Part shown: positions 46,389 through 55,213 of the stretch, piece after piece
Position numbering within the stretch: the first letter of the stretch is position 1
How the letters are laid out: every line of letters begins with the position of its first letter
Assembly (NCBI GenBank): GCA_902602515.1
Contig: CACKRG010000003.1
Span: 1 to 64,000, forward strand
Source: an uncultured Alphaproteobacteria bacterium
GTDB lineage: Bacteria > Pseudomonadota > Alphaproteobacteria > HIMB59 > GCA-002718135
Length of the DNA: 64,000 nt
Reading direction: 5' to 3'
Translations under genes and position numbers: made by a program
Notes under the pieces: generated by a model
The model's input: only the letters and a program-made list of their open reading frames with translations
What the model was told of the DNA's origin: nothing
The model's database searches: none

Positions 46389-47366
46389 TTAGTTTGTCTC
46401 TTCTTTCAATCTAATTCTTGGGTCGATAAAATAATATGTGATATCAACAATGAAATTTATCATTACAAAAATAAAGGCAACCATAATCATGTAAGCTGAC
46501 ATAATTGGTATATCAACGAAATATACAGCTTTAATAAATAAAGAACCCATGCCAGGCCATTGGAATACAGTCTCTGTAATAATTGAGAAGGCAATTAATG
46601 TGCCAATATTTATACCAGTTATAGTTATAACTGGGATTAATCCATTTTTAAGAGCATGTTTGTAATTAACTATATTTTTTTTAATACCTCTTGCTTTTGC
46701 AAATTTAATATAGTCTGTTTGAAGAATTTCCATCATTTCTGCACGAACTAATCTAATAACATACGTCATTTGAAATAAGCTTAAAGTTACAGAGGGTAGT
46801 ATTAATGCTTTTAAACCTGAAGTTGTTAAAAAACCAGTTGTCCAGAAACCTAATTCAGTAACTTCCCCTCGTCCGAATGAAGGCAGGACTCCTAGTATTA
46901 CAGAAAATAAATAAATTAACATTATACCAATAATAAAAGTTGGAAGAGATACTCCTGCAAGGGATATAACAAGGATAACATTTGAGATAAAACTATCTCT
47001 ATGGATTCCTGTATAAACTCCTAAAATAACACCTGTTATTATTGCTATTAAAGCTGATACAAAAACCAATTCTAAAGTAGCTGGCATTCTCTCCGCAATC
47101 AGATCTGATACTTCTCTTTTTAATTGATAAGAAATACCAAAATCACCTTGAATAACATTTCCTAAAAATCTTGAAAACTGCACATAAACAGGGTCATTTA
47201 ATCCTAAGACTTCTCTAACCTCAGCTCGTCTTTCATCTGAAGCATCTTCACCAGTCATACTATTTACAGGATCTCCAACGAAATTAAAGAGAGAGAAAGA
47301 TACAAAAGCAACGACAATCATTACAAGAATAGATTGAAGGAGTCTTTTAAAGAAATAGCTAAACAT
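46389..47366 (-). CDS. ABC transporter permease (DppB-like)
   Basis: A 325-residue permease with about six helices. It begins YFFKRLLQSILVMI, the usual DppB opening, has DFGISYQLKREVSDLIAER, and the EAA loop around GIKKNIVNYKHALKNGLIP. It pairs with the DppC-like subunit. Its gene is separated from the solute-binding protein gene by 45 bases holding a strong inverted repeat. Confidence 0.93.
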   Translation of the reverse strand: MFSYFFKRLLQSILVMIVVAFVSFSLFNFVGDPVNSMTGEDASDERRAEVREVLGLNDPVYVQFSRFLGNVIQGDFGISYQLKREVSDLIAERMPATLELVFVSALIAIITGVILGVYTGIHRDSFISNVILVISLAGVSLPTFIIGIMLIYLFSVILGVLPSFGRGEVTELGFWTTGFLTTSGLKALILPSVTLSLFQMTYVIRLVRAEMMEILQTDYIKFAKARGIKKNIVNYKHALKNGLIPVITITGINIGTLIAFSIITETVFQWPGMGSLFIKAVYFVDIPIMSAYMIMVAFIFVMINFIVDITYYFIDPRIRLKEETN

Positions 47367-47373
47367 GGTTTAA

Positions 47374-47399
47374 TTTCTGGCCAGTTCACTGGCCAGAAA
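47374..47399 (-). other. intercistronic hairpin upstream of the DppB-like gene
   Basis: A perfect 11-base-pair stem, TTTCTGGCCAG and CTGGCCAGAAA, with a 4-base loop, placed between the solute-binding protein stop and the permease start. No U-run follows the stem in the transcribed direction, so it is more likely an mRNA-stabilising or differential-expression hairpin than a rho-independent terminator. Confidence 0.65.
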
Positions 47400-47411
47400 A
47401 TATAAAATTTA

Positions 47412-48986
47412 TTAGTTTACGTTTGCAAATCTAAATAATGGCTCGTTGTTCATTCTAATTGGAACATCGACATTACTTTTTGATGCTTGGTTGACAACTT
47501 GGTGATGTAGAGGAAGATAAGTTACATCATCTTGAGTAATATCCCAAGCTTCAGCAATCATAGCATTTCTTTTATCTTGATCAGTTTCAACACCCATTGC
47601 TGCTACTAGCTCATCAACTCTTGCATTGCTGAAATTAACTTTATTCCAGCTACCAGCACTATCAAATAGGTATGAGTATACGTAATGACTGTCAAAAGTT
47701 GGAACACCCCAGCCTAACATGTACATGTCACTTGTCATACCATTTGCGTCACCTTCTTTAACTTCTGAGAAGTGTTGACTTTTAGTTTTTGCATCAAGAG
47801 TTACATCAACTCCAATTTTAGCAAACATACCAATTGCAGCAACACATATTGCTTCATCATTGATATAACGATCATTTGGACAATCTAGTGTGACCTCAAA
47901 TCCATCTGGATAACCAGCTTCTGCTAATAGTTTTTTTGATAGCTCTGGGTCATAAGGTAATCTTTCATCACGTGCAGCTGTATGACCATTTACACCAGGA
48001 GCAGTGATAATTCCTGCAGGAACACTTTGTCCTCTCATTACCTTATCCTTAATAGCTTCCATATCTAAAGCATGGTACATAGCTAAACGAACTCTTTTAT
48101 CTGCAAAAGGATTTTTACCTTTGATATTAGATGAATTTAATTCAGCAGAACCTTGATCCATACCAAAAAATATTGTTCTATTTTGAGGAGTCATTTTTAC
48201 ACCATGTCCAGCAGAAGATTTGATTCTCTGAATATCTTGTACTGGAACAACGTTTGTGTAGTCAATTTCTCCAGAAAGAAGTGCTGCAACTCTTGTTGCA
48301 TCATTTGCAATTGGAAGTAATTCAATAGTATTTACGTTAAATGTACTATCATCACCCCACCAATCATTATTTTTTTCAAAAACAGTTCTTACGTCCTGTT
48401 CTCTTAAAGTAATTTTGAAAGGTCCAGTTCCGTTTGCATTAGAAGCACAATAAGATGTTTCACCTGCATCCCAGTTGTAAGAAACTTCACAACCATTTGC
48501 TTTTGCCCAATCTTCAGACATTACAAATATCTGAGTTAATTGGTTTAAAAGAATAGGGTTTGGTCCATCTGTTACTATTTGAACTGTATGATCAGTTAAA
48601 GCTGTTGCTGAATTAATACTTTTAATTAAGTCAACCATATCAGAAGGTGCTGTTTTAGCCCTATTGATACTGAAAGCAACATCACTAGCAGTCAAATCTG
48701 ATCCATCATGGAATTTTACACCTTTACGAATTTTAAATATCCAAGTGTCATCAGCAGTTGTTTTCCATGATTCAGCAAGCTGAGGAAGTATTTCCATATT
48801 AATACCCGGAGTTACCAAACCTTCATATACTTGACGTGAAACCATGTGAGTTGGTCCTTCGTTTTGTGCATGCGGATCAAGAGTTAAAGAATCACCAGGC
48901 ATTGACCATTTAATAGTGTTTGCAAATGCTGGTGAGAAAATACCCATGAAAAGCATAGACAAAACGATGCTTAAAGTCTTTTTCAT
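47412..48986 (-). CDS. ABC transporter solute-binding protein, family 5
   Basis: A 524-residue periplasmic binding protein of the peptide/nickel (SBP_bac_5) family. The signal peptide is KKTLSIVLSMLFMGIFSPAFA and the mature part has SLTLDPHAQNE, YEGLVTPG, WKTTADDTWIFKIRKGVKFHDG and FKVTL-like lobes typical of DppA/OppA. The start at 48986 is chosen because GGAGGAAAT lies just upstream; an in-frame ATG 12 codons earlier includes that Shine-Dalgarno within coding sequence. The ligand is unknown, with peptides most likely. It is the first gene of the importer operon. Confidence 0.93.
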   Translation of the reverse strand: MKKTLSIVLSMLFMGIFSPAFANTIKWSMPGDSLTLDPHAQNEGPTHMVSRQVYEGLVTPGINMEILPQLAESWKTTADDTWIFKIRKGVKFHDGSDLTASDVAFSINRAKTAPSDMVDLIKSINSATALTDHTVQIVTDGPNPILLNQLTQIFVMSEDWAKANGCEVSYNWDAGETSYCASNANGTGPFKITLREQDVRTVFEKNNDWWGDDSTFNVNTIELLPIANDATRVAALLSGEIDYTNVVPVQDIQRIKSSAGHGVKMTPQNRTIFFGMDQGSAELNSSNIKGKNPFADKRVRLAMYHALDMEAIKDKVMRGQSVPAGIITAPGVNGHTAARDERLPYDPELSKKLLAEAGYPDGFEVTLDCPNDRYINDEAICVAAIGMFAKIGVDVTLDAKTKSQHFSEVKEGDANGMTSDMYMLGWGVPTFDSHYVYSYLFDSAGSWNKVNFSNARVDELVAAMGVETDQDKRNAMIAEAWDITQDDVTYLPLHHQVVNQASKSNVDVPIRMNNEPLFRFANVN

Positions 48987-49046
48987 ATTATTTCCTCCAT
49001 AGAAATTTGATGGTAGACCCATACTACTTCAATGGAAATATTCAAT

Positions 49047-49061
49047 ATTATTAGTATTAAT
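49047..49061. repeat. operator-like repeat, copy 1
   Basis: ATTATTAGTATTAAT, an imperfect palindrome (12 of 14 flanking positions match around a central G/C), in the 142-base region between the importer operon and nth. The identical copy at 49082-49096 begins 35 bases further on. Confidence 0.55.
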
Positions 49062-49081
49062 AAGTGCTATATTTTGTCATA

Positions 49082-49096
49082 ATTATTAGTATTAAT
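49082..49096. repeat. operator-like repeat, copy 2
   Basis: Identical 15-base copy of ATTATTAGTATTAAT, 35 bases from copy 1. Two identical, nearly symmetrical sites in a divergent promoter region suggest a transcription factor acting on the importer operon, nth, or both. Confidence 0.55.
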
Positions 49097-49128
49097 TTAG
49101 ACATACACCTTTAAGGAGGCTTGATATA

Positions 49129-49779
49129 GTGAATAAAATAGAGAAGGCACAAGAGATCTCTAGAATACTAAATCGTATATACACAAAAGTACCTATTCCT
49201 CTTAACCACAAAAATAAATTTGAATTAGTTGTATCTGTACTTCTTAGTGCTCAATGTACAGATGAAAGAGTTAATCGAGTTACACCAACATTATTTAAAA
49301 AAGCAAACACTGCTATAAAAATGACAAAGCTTCAACAAAAAACAATTTATAATATTATTCGCCCATGTGGTTTAGCACCTCAAAAATCAAAAGCAATATT
49401 TGAACTATCAAGAATACTTGTAAAAAAGTTTAAAGGAAAAGTTCCAGAAAGTTTTGAGGAATTAGAAAAGTTACCAGGTGTTGGTCATAAAACTGCAAGT
49501 GTTGTTATGTCTCAAGGATTTGGTCATCCAGCATTTCCAATTGATACACACATTCATCGCTTAGCTCAACGTTGGGGTTTAACAAATGGTAAAAATGTTG
49601 TTCAAACAGAAAAAGATTTAAAATATCTTTTTCCAAAAAAATCTTGGAATAAACTTCATTTACAAATAATATTTTATGGAAGAGAATTTTGTCAGGCAAG
49701 AAGTTGTTATGGGTTAGAGTGTGAAATATGCAGAGTTTGTAATCCAAAGAGAAAAAAACCTATCAAAACAAAAAAGTAG
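49129..49779 (+). CDS. nth: endonuclease III
   Basis: A 216-residue base-excision repair DNA glycosylase/AP lyase. The helix-hairpin-helix contains LPGVGHKTA with the catalytic Lys, followed by PIDTHIHRLAQRWGL with the catalytic Asp. The C-terminal cluster cysteines are C-x4-C-x4-C-x2-C-x2-C instead of the usual C-x6-C-x2-C-x5-C, so the [4Fe-4S] ligand set is shifted or altered. The start is a GTG preceded by AAGGAGG at 49113-49119. It is convergent with hemJ. Confidence 0.92.
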   Translation: MNKIEKAQEISRILNRIYTKVPIPLNHKNKFELVVSVLLSAQCTDERVNRVTPTLFKKANTAIKMTKLQQKTIYNIIRPCGLAPQKSKAIFELSRILVKKFKGKVPESFEELEKLPGVGHKTASVVMSQGFGHPAFPIDTHIHRLAQRWGLTNGKNVVQTEKDLKYLFPKKSWNKLHLQIIFYGREFCQARSCYGLECEICRVCNPKRKKPIKTKK

Positions 49780-49782
49780 TAA

Positions 49783-50202
49783 TTAAAAAGGCTGAAATAC
49801 AACAAGTATAAGTATAAAAATTAATATCACAGCCGGTATCTCATTTGTTATTCTAAAAAATTTAGTGGAGTATTTATTTTTATCATTTTTAAAATCATTA
49901 AGACATTTTAAACAAAAAAAATGATAGCCAGATAATAAAACTACGAATAAAATTTTTAAAAGCAACCAAGTATCAATACCCACATAATGTGTAAGTGTAA
50001 AACCCGATATCCACGTCACTATAAAAGCTGGAAACATTATTATTCTGTACAATTTTCCTTCCATTAGTTTGAATGTATCTGAAGTTTCTTTTGTAATTTC
50101 TGGATTAGCATGATTTACAAACAAACGTGGCAGATACAAAAGCCCTGCCATCCAAGCTATGATGCTAAAAATATGAACAACTTTTAAAGTATTAAATAAC
50201 AT
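49783..50202 (-). CDS. hemJ: protoporphyrinogen IX oxidase HemJ
   Basis: A 139-residue four-helix membrane protein of the HemJ (COG1981) family, which oxidises protoporphyrinogen to protoporphyrin IX in many Alphaproteobacteria. Hallmarks are VVHIFSIIAWMAGLLYLPR with the conserved His near residue 10 and the KLYRIIMFPAFIVTWISG segment. It replaces HemG/HemY in this lineage. It is the last gene of the heme run and lies 3 bases after hemF, so it is co-transcribed with hemCD, hemE, hemH and hemF. Confidence 0.9.
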   Translation of the reverse strand: MLFNTLKVVHIFSIIAWMAGLLYLPRLFVNHANPEITKETSDTFKLMEGKLYRIIMFPAFIVTWISGFTLTHYVGIDTWLLLKILFVVLLSGYHFFCLKCLNDFKNDKNKYSTKFFRITNEIPAVILIFILILVVFQPF

Positions 50203-50205
50203 GAT

Positions 50206-51024
50206 TTATTCCCATACTGCGAGAGGAGGCATTGACATTAATATAGCATCAACATTCCCACCAGTCTCTAGACCAAATTTTGTACCTCTATCATATAGTA
50301 AATTAAATTCAGCATAGCGACTACGCTTAACTAATTGTATTTTTTTTTCTTCTTCATTCCACTCCTCATCCTTTAGTGAAATTAAAGTATTTTTGATAAA
50401 CTGATGAAAATACGTACCTACGGCTTGTACAAACTCAAAATCTTTTCCCCAGTCGCCAGTTTGAAGGTAATCAAAAAATATTCCTCCGACACCTCTTGGT
50501 TCTTTTCTGTGTTCAAGAAAAAAATAGTCATCACACCATTTTTTAAATTTAGGATAGTATGATTTATCATATTTATTACATAAAACTTCTAAACCACGAT
50601 GATATTTTTCCTCATTATCAAATATTAAACAAGGTGTAATATCCATACCTCCGCCAAACCATTCCTGAGTGGTTTTAATAAATCTTGTATTAAAATGCAT
50701 AGAAGGAATTTTTGGTGAAACAGGATGTAACACAACACTGATACCAGTTGCATTATAATTTGGATCTTCTTTAGCACCTGGGATTAGTTCTCTCATATTT
50801 TCATTAAAAGTTCCGGCGACAGTAGAAATATTTACTCCACCTTTTTCAATAATATTGCCCTTAATTTTACTCATTTTACCACCACCATCACCTTTGTGAT
50901 CCCAGTTACTTACTTCAAATTGTTTTTCATCAATTTTTTGAATAGTTTCAACTAAGTTATCTCGTAATTTTTCAAACCATTCTTTTGCAGTATTAAATTT
51001 AGGATCTGCAATCATAACGGCCAA
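50206..51024 (-). CDS. hemF: oxygen-dependent coproporphyrinogen III oxidase
   Basis: A 272-residue CPO that decarboxylates coproporphyrinogen III using oxygen. The family core is present: GGVNISTVAG, GISVVLHPVSP, the WFGGGMDITP active-site segment and EPRGVGGIFFDYL, plus the FNLLYDRGTKFGLETGGN C-terminal signature. It signals aerobic heme synthesis. It overlaps ferrochelatase upstream by 13 bases. No oxygen-independent hemN is in the window. Confidence 0.95.
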   Translation of the reverse strand: MAVMIADPKFNTAKEWFEKLRDNLVETIQKIDEKQFEVSNWDHKGDGGGKMSKIKGNIIEKGGVNISTVAGTFNENMRELIPGAKEDPNYNATGISVVLHPVSPKIPSMHFNTRFIKTTQEWFGGGMDITPCLIFDNEEKYHRGLEVLCNKYDKSYYPKFKKWCDDYFFLEHRKEPRGVGGIFFDYLQTGDWGKDFEFVQAVGTYFHQFIKNTLISLKDEEWNEEEKKIQLVKRSRYAEFNLLYDRGTKFGLETGGNVDAILMSMPPLAVWE

Positions 51025-52037
51025 CCTTGAATATGTTTTTCTATTAAACTTACGAAAACCTCTATGTGATCATCATGATCATTCAAGCAAGGTATATAAT
51101 GATAATTTTCTCCACCTGACTCCATAAAATATTCTTTATTTTCTTCTTCAAGTTCTTCAAGTGTTTCAAGACAATCACTACTAAAACCAGGGGATATTAT
51201 ATGTATATTTTTAATCCCTTGTTTTGGTAATTCTTTTAAAGTTTCACTTGTATATGGCTTTAACCATTCTTCCTTTCCAAATCTACTTTGGAAAGTAGTC
51301 ATTATCTCATCATCGGATAATCCCATATGTTCTTTAACCAGTCTTGTGGTTTTAAGACAAAAGCAATGATACGGATCACCATTAATCAAATATCTTTTTG
51401 GTATACCATGATAACTAAAAATAATTTTTTGTGGTTTAGGAGTTTTTTTCCAAAATGACTTTATAGAATTTGATAATGTTTCAATATAATTTTTTTCTTC
51501 AAAGTATTGATTGATAAAACGCATTTCAGGTATCCAACGCCATTTTTGCAAAACATTAGTTACTTCATCAAATGTACTACCTGTTGTTGCAGCACAATAT
51601 TGCGGATACATAGGTAAGACTAATAATCTTCTTACTTGTTTTTTTTGAAGTTTTAACAAAGCATCTGGAATAGATGGATTGCCATAACGCATCCCAAGTT
51701 CAAAAACTATATTTTCATTTTTTGAAGAAAAAGATGATTGGATTTTATTTAGTTGTCTGTTTGCAATATCTAAAAGTGGAGAGCCCTTATCAGTCCAAAT
51801 TTGTTTGTATGCTTCTGCTGACTTTGATGGTCTTATTTGTAAAATTACTAGCTTCAATAAAATTTGCCATAAGATTTTAGGTAATTCGATTACTCTTGGA
51901 TCTGATAAAAATTGATTAAGATAAACTTTTAGTTCTTTTTTATTTGGAGCATCTGGAGTACCAAGGTTAGTAATTAAAACACCTATTTTTTCTTTACTCC
52001 CGTGTTCATAATCTTTTTCACCTATATATTTAACCAT
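51012..52037 (-). CDS. hemH: ferrochelatase
   Basis: A 341-residue ferrochelatase inserting Fe2+ into protoporphyrin IX. LITNLGTPDAP opens the fold, IFSYHGIPKRYL contains the catalytic His, and the FSSDCLETLEE segment with its conserved Glu pair is present. Cysteines in the middle (HCFCLKTTRL) fit the alphaproteobacterial/mitochondrial-type layout, though a cluster cannot be proven. It lies between hemE (5 bases upstream) and hemF (overlap). Confidence 0.95.
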   Translation of the reverse strand: MVKYIGEKDYEHGSKEKIGVLITNLGTPDAPNKKELKVYLNQFLSDPRVIELPKILWQILLKLVILQIRPSKSAEAYKQIWTDKGSPLLDIANRQLNKIQSSFSSKNENIVFELGMRYGNPSIPDALLKLQKKQVRRLLVLPMYPQYCAATTGSTFDEVTNVLQKWRWIPEMRFINQYFEEKNYIETLSNSIKSFWKKTPKPQKIIFSYHGIPKRYLINGDPYHCFCLKTTRLVKEHMGLSDDEIMTTFQSRFGKEEWLKPYTSETLKELPKQGIKNIHIISPGFSSDCLETLEELEEENKEYFMESGGENYHYIPCLNDHDDHIEVFVSLIEKHIQGWPL

Positions 52038-52042
52038 ATCTA

Positions 52043-53041
52043 TTAGCTAAATTCTTTTCTTATATTTTCTATAAATAAATGAACATTTTTTTCTGGAGTA
52101 TTTTTGTGAATTCCATGTCCAAGGCCACAAATCCAGCCATTAAGATTTTCAATGGATTTCATTTTTTCAATAAAATCTTTTAAATCATTAAGAAATGTAT
52201 CTATTTCACTTAACATTAATTGTTCATTGAAATTTCCCTGAATAAAACCATGCTTTTGATTTTCAAACATAGATTTTAGATCTGTTGTGTGATCATAGCC
52301 AAAACCAGCAAAGGGGAAACTGATAATAGCATTTAGATCTGTTAAACTCTTACCTCTTGAGTAATAACCAACTTTATTTGGAAAAGAAATTGCAATTTCT
52401 TCTAAAAATTTAGTATAAATTTTACTAAAACTTATTTCATCTAAATCATGCAAAGAACTATCAAAAACCATAACAACTTCAACACCTGCATCTAATTGTA
52501 ATTGAATATTTTTCTTTAGGAGAGGTAAAAGAATTTTTGAAATAAATTCTAAATTCATGTTGGTGTCTATTAAATTAGAGTTATTATTTCCAAATGCATA
52601 TTTTGATAATGTCCAAGGTCCACCAACAAATCCAATTAAACTTTTATTATTTGGCAATTTCTCTTTTGTTATTTTTATAGCTTCAAATTGAAATTGCATA
52701 TGTTCAATTCCCCTATCAATATTGCTGTAATCATTAATATTTTCTGAATTTATATAAGAATTAAATTTTGGTCCTGGGTCAAACTTTAATTCTAAACCAA
52801 GTCCCTCTAAAACAAATAAAATATCGCTAAACAAAATTGCAATATCGTAATCAAACTCTTTTATTGGACCAAAAGCAACTTCTGCAGCTAGATCCGGAGT
52901 TTTACATAATTCTTCAAAAGTATATTTTTCTTTGAGTTTTCGGTAATGCGAATGGTATCTGCCCGCCTGTCTCATAAACCAAATAGGTGGTTTTTTTTGA
53001 ACATTTCTTTTAAGCGCATTTTGAAATAAAATATTTGTCAT
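52043..53041 (-). CDS. hemE: uroporphyrinogen decarboxylase
   Basis: A 332-residue decarboxylase converting uroporphyrinogen III to coproporphyrinogen III. The conserved opening PPIWFMRQAGRY and the substrate-binding segments FSDILFVLEGLGLELKFDPGP and FVGGPWTL are intact. The start is placed at the ATG at 53041, two bases after the hemCD stop; an in-frame start ten codons earlier would overlap hemCD. It is followed by hemH. Confidence 0.95.
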   Translation of the reverse strand: MTNILFQNALKRNVQKKPPIWFMRQAGRYHSHYRKLKEKYTFEELCKTPDLAAEVAFGPIKEFDYDIAILFSDILFVLEGLGLELKFDPGPKFNSYINSENINDYSNIDRGIEHMQFQFEAIKITKEKLPNNKSLIGFVGGPWTLSKYAFGNNNSNLIDTNMNLEFISKILLPLLKKNIQLQLDAGVEVVMVFDSSLHDLDEISFSKIYTKFLEEIAISFPNKVGYYSRGKSLTDLNAIISFPFAGFGYDHTTDLKSMFENQKHGFIQGNFNEQLMLSEIDTFLNDLKDFIEKMKSIENLNGWICGLGHGIHKNTPEKNVHLFIENIRKEFS

Positions 53042-53043
53042 TT

Positions 53044-54552
53044 TTAGGCTTTTAGTAATTTTTTCTTCCAACTATCATAAGATAGCTCAACAAAAAGATT
53101 TTTATCACCACCTAATATTTTATAAATTTCATTGTATGTATTTCCTGGACCACAAAAGTGATATTTTTCTTTAATTATAGGATATTTATCTATACTCGCC
53201 TTAAAAGCAGAGCTACTCATCCAATAAAAGTATTTTTTCTTTTCTACATCTATTTCAAAATTAATAGGTTCCAATTGATAGGTTTCAATTTTATTTTTTA
53301 TCGAACTTTCAGGAGATTGCTTATGAGTTAATTTTACCCAAGGATTATTTGTGAGTGAATTAATATTGTTTTCAAAATCTTCACCAAGACTATCTGATGT
53401 GCCATTAACCCAAATACCTCTTTCTACTAAATTTTTCCATGTTCTCAAACCACTGGTCCAAACAACATTATTCGAATTAATTTCAGACTCATCTGGGATT
53501 GAACTTATACGTGAAACATAAATACTTTTATTTTGTAAATTATTTATATCAGAAATGTTTTCATTTAATTCTTTTCTAGAAAATATTTTGTAATTTTTTA
53601 GGTCTTCAGGATATACTTCATCTATTCCACTAGGTGAAGCTATTTTATGTTTTGGTTCAATTAAATCATAGCTTTCAAAATGATTTCCACTTTCATCTTC
53701 ACCTCTTTTTGACACAACTAATCCTAATTTATGTGAAATATAAGATACACCTATTTTTTGATGACACCCTCCACCATAATTTTTTAAAATACTTCTTTCT
53801 TCAATAACATTAGAATAATCTTCAGAAACATTAATATCATTTAAGATATTGTTAAGTTCATTATCTATAATTCTTGTTTCAATTGCAAGAGCGCCTTGAC
53901 CAGGTGAACAAGGATTTATAGACAATGGTAAAATAGACCATAAGCATTCATTAATATATTTTTTTAAAATTGTTTTTAATTCATTGAATTCAGAATAATT
54001 ATTCAAAAGTAATCTATCAATTGCTGCTTTAGCAACAATAAAACCATCACTTTCAGAATTTTCCAAAAATTTTTTGAATCTAGTGGGTATGTTGCCCCTT
54101 ATATTTTCAAAACTAATTTCATCAAACTTTTGTGGAAGATAATTTGCAATAAAATTTTCTAAATTATATTGTCTTCTAGGTGATGAACAAAGAATAGTAA
54201 TTTTTTTACTATCCATTGTTTTATTTTTTTTTAAGAATAATATGTCTCTTTTATCAGCTCGCTTTAATGTTGCAGCTATTTTGGTTTTATCACCTACTTC
54301 AATTGGAAGATCCTTCCAAGAGTGTACTATTGCATCACATTTATTATCTATTAATTCATCTCTTAAATCATTAGTAAAAACACCTTCAGTTGCCATTTTA
54401 GAAAGAGGAGTTTTTAGATCTTTATCTCCAGAAGTACTTTTTGTTAAAAATTCTATTTCTATAAAAGGATGTTTCAATTTTAAATAGTCAGAAAATTCAC
54501 GTGCTTGAATAATTGCTAAGTCACTTTTTCTCGATAAAACTCTAATTTTCAT
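53044..54552 (-). CDS. hemC: hydroxymethylbilane synthase with C-terminal uroporphyrinogen-III-synthase-like extension
   Basis: A 502-residue protein. Residues 1 to about 305 are a complete HemC (porphobilinogen deaminase): HSWKDLP with catalytic D81, SSPRRQ, IRGNIPTR and the dipyrromethane-cofactor C263 in GGGCHQKIG. The rest, about 190 residues, is a separate domain with WTSGLRTWKNLVERGIWVNG and FYWMSSSAFKASI segments. Because no separate hemD is beside hemE/hemH, I infer it is a divergent uroporphyrinogen III synthase; similar HemC/D extensions are known from Leptospira. Conserved HemD motifs are not clear, so the second activity is uncertain. Confidence 0.9.
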   Translation of the reverse strand: MKIRVLSRKSDLAIIQAREFSDYLKLKHPFIEIEFLTKSTSGDKDLKTPLSKMATEGVFTNDLRDELIDNKCDAIVHSWKDLPIEVGDKTKIAATLKRADKRDILFLKKNKTMDSKKITILCSSPRRQYNLENFIANYLPQKFDEISFENIRGNIPTRFKKFLENSESDGFIVAKAAIDRLLLNNYSEFNELKTILKKYINECLWSILPLSINPCSPGQGALAIETRIIDNELNNILNDINVSEDYSNVIEERSILKNYGGGCHQKIGVSYISHKLGLVVSKRGEDESGNHFESYDLIEPKHKIASPSGIDEVYPEDLKNYKIFSRKELNENISDINNLQNKSIYVSRISSIPDESEINSNNVVWTSGLRTWKNLVERGIWVNGTSDSLGEDFENNINSLTNNPWVKLTHKQSPESSIKNKIETYQLEPINFEIDVEKKKYFYWMSSSAFKASIDKYPIIKEKYHFCGPGNTYNEIYKILGGDKNLFVELSYDSWKKKLLKA

Positions 54553-54578
54553 GGATTATATTTATTTAGATAGCACTA

Positions 54579-54584
54579 TATAAT
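54579..54584 (+). promoter_or_regulatory. candidate -10 box of cytochrome b561 gene
   Basis: TATAAT at 54579-54584, ending 10 bases before the start ATG, in the 42-base gap that separates the gene from divergent hemCD. No convincing -35 is seen. Confidence 0.3.
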
Positions 54585-54594
54585 AAAATTAGTA

Positions 54595-55158
54595 ATGGTT
54601 GAATTTAAAGGTACAAAATCTTCTTGGGGCTTAGTCGCTAAGCTTTTTCATTGGTCATTAGCTCTATTGCTTTTTTGGCAAGTTGCAACAGGAATTAGCC
54701 TTCATAACATGGAATTTTCCCCTCTTAAAATGGGTTTTATTATTACACATAAATTTTTTGGCACATTGGTCTTTAGTTTGGTTGTTTTTAGATTAATGTG
54801 GAAATACATATTTAATTCACATCCAAAATATGAAAATATTCCATTTTTCCATAAATTGGTTTCTAATTTAGTCCACTTTACACTTTACGGATTAGTTATT
54901 TTTATTCCCATACAGGGCACTTTTATGACGTGGCTTGAAGGAGGAGATGTTCACCTCTTAGGTTTAATAAAAATACCTCCCTTAATTGAAGAAAACTTTT
55001 TTTTATATCCTCAAGCTTTGACTATACACTACTATTCAGCACTTATTTTAACAGCTCTTTTCTCGCTTCATATAGCAGCAGCGTTATACCATCGATTTAT
55101 AATTAAAGATAAATATGGTGTTTGGAAGAGAATGGCTTTTAGTAAAAGTAAGGTGTGA
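54595..55158 (+). CDS. cytochrome b561
   Basis: A 187-residue membrane protein of the bacterial cytochrome b561 (COG3038) group with four hydrophobic segments. Heme-ligand histidines are visible in KLFHWSLALL and ITHKFFGT on the N-terminal half and IHYYSALILTALFSLHIAAALYH near the end. It accepts electrons from ubiquinol or superoxide in the inner membrane. It lies between the heme operon (divergent) and hemA (same strand, 55 bases downstream), which suits a heme-protein gene. Confidence 0.88.
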   Translation: MVEFKGTKSSWGLVAKLFHWSLALLLFWQVATGISLHNMEFSPLKMGFIITHKFFGTLVFSLVVFRLMWKYIFNSHPKYENIPFFHKLVSNLVHFTLYGLVIFIPIQGTFMTWLEGGDVHLLGLIKIPPLIEENFFLYPQALTIHYYSALILTALFSLHIAAALYHRFIIKDKYGVWKRMAFSKSKV

Positions 55159-55213
55159 CAATTCATTCAATTAAACACTTACAATTAAACATAGGGTAAG
55201 ATATCTAAGCATT

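Noticed and set aside
47374-47399. Rho-independent terminator after the solute-binding protein
   Set aside because: The stem is not followed by a U-run in the transcribed direction and lies inside an evident operon.
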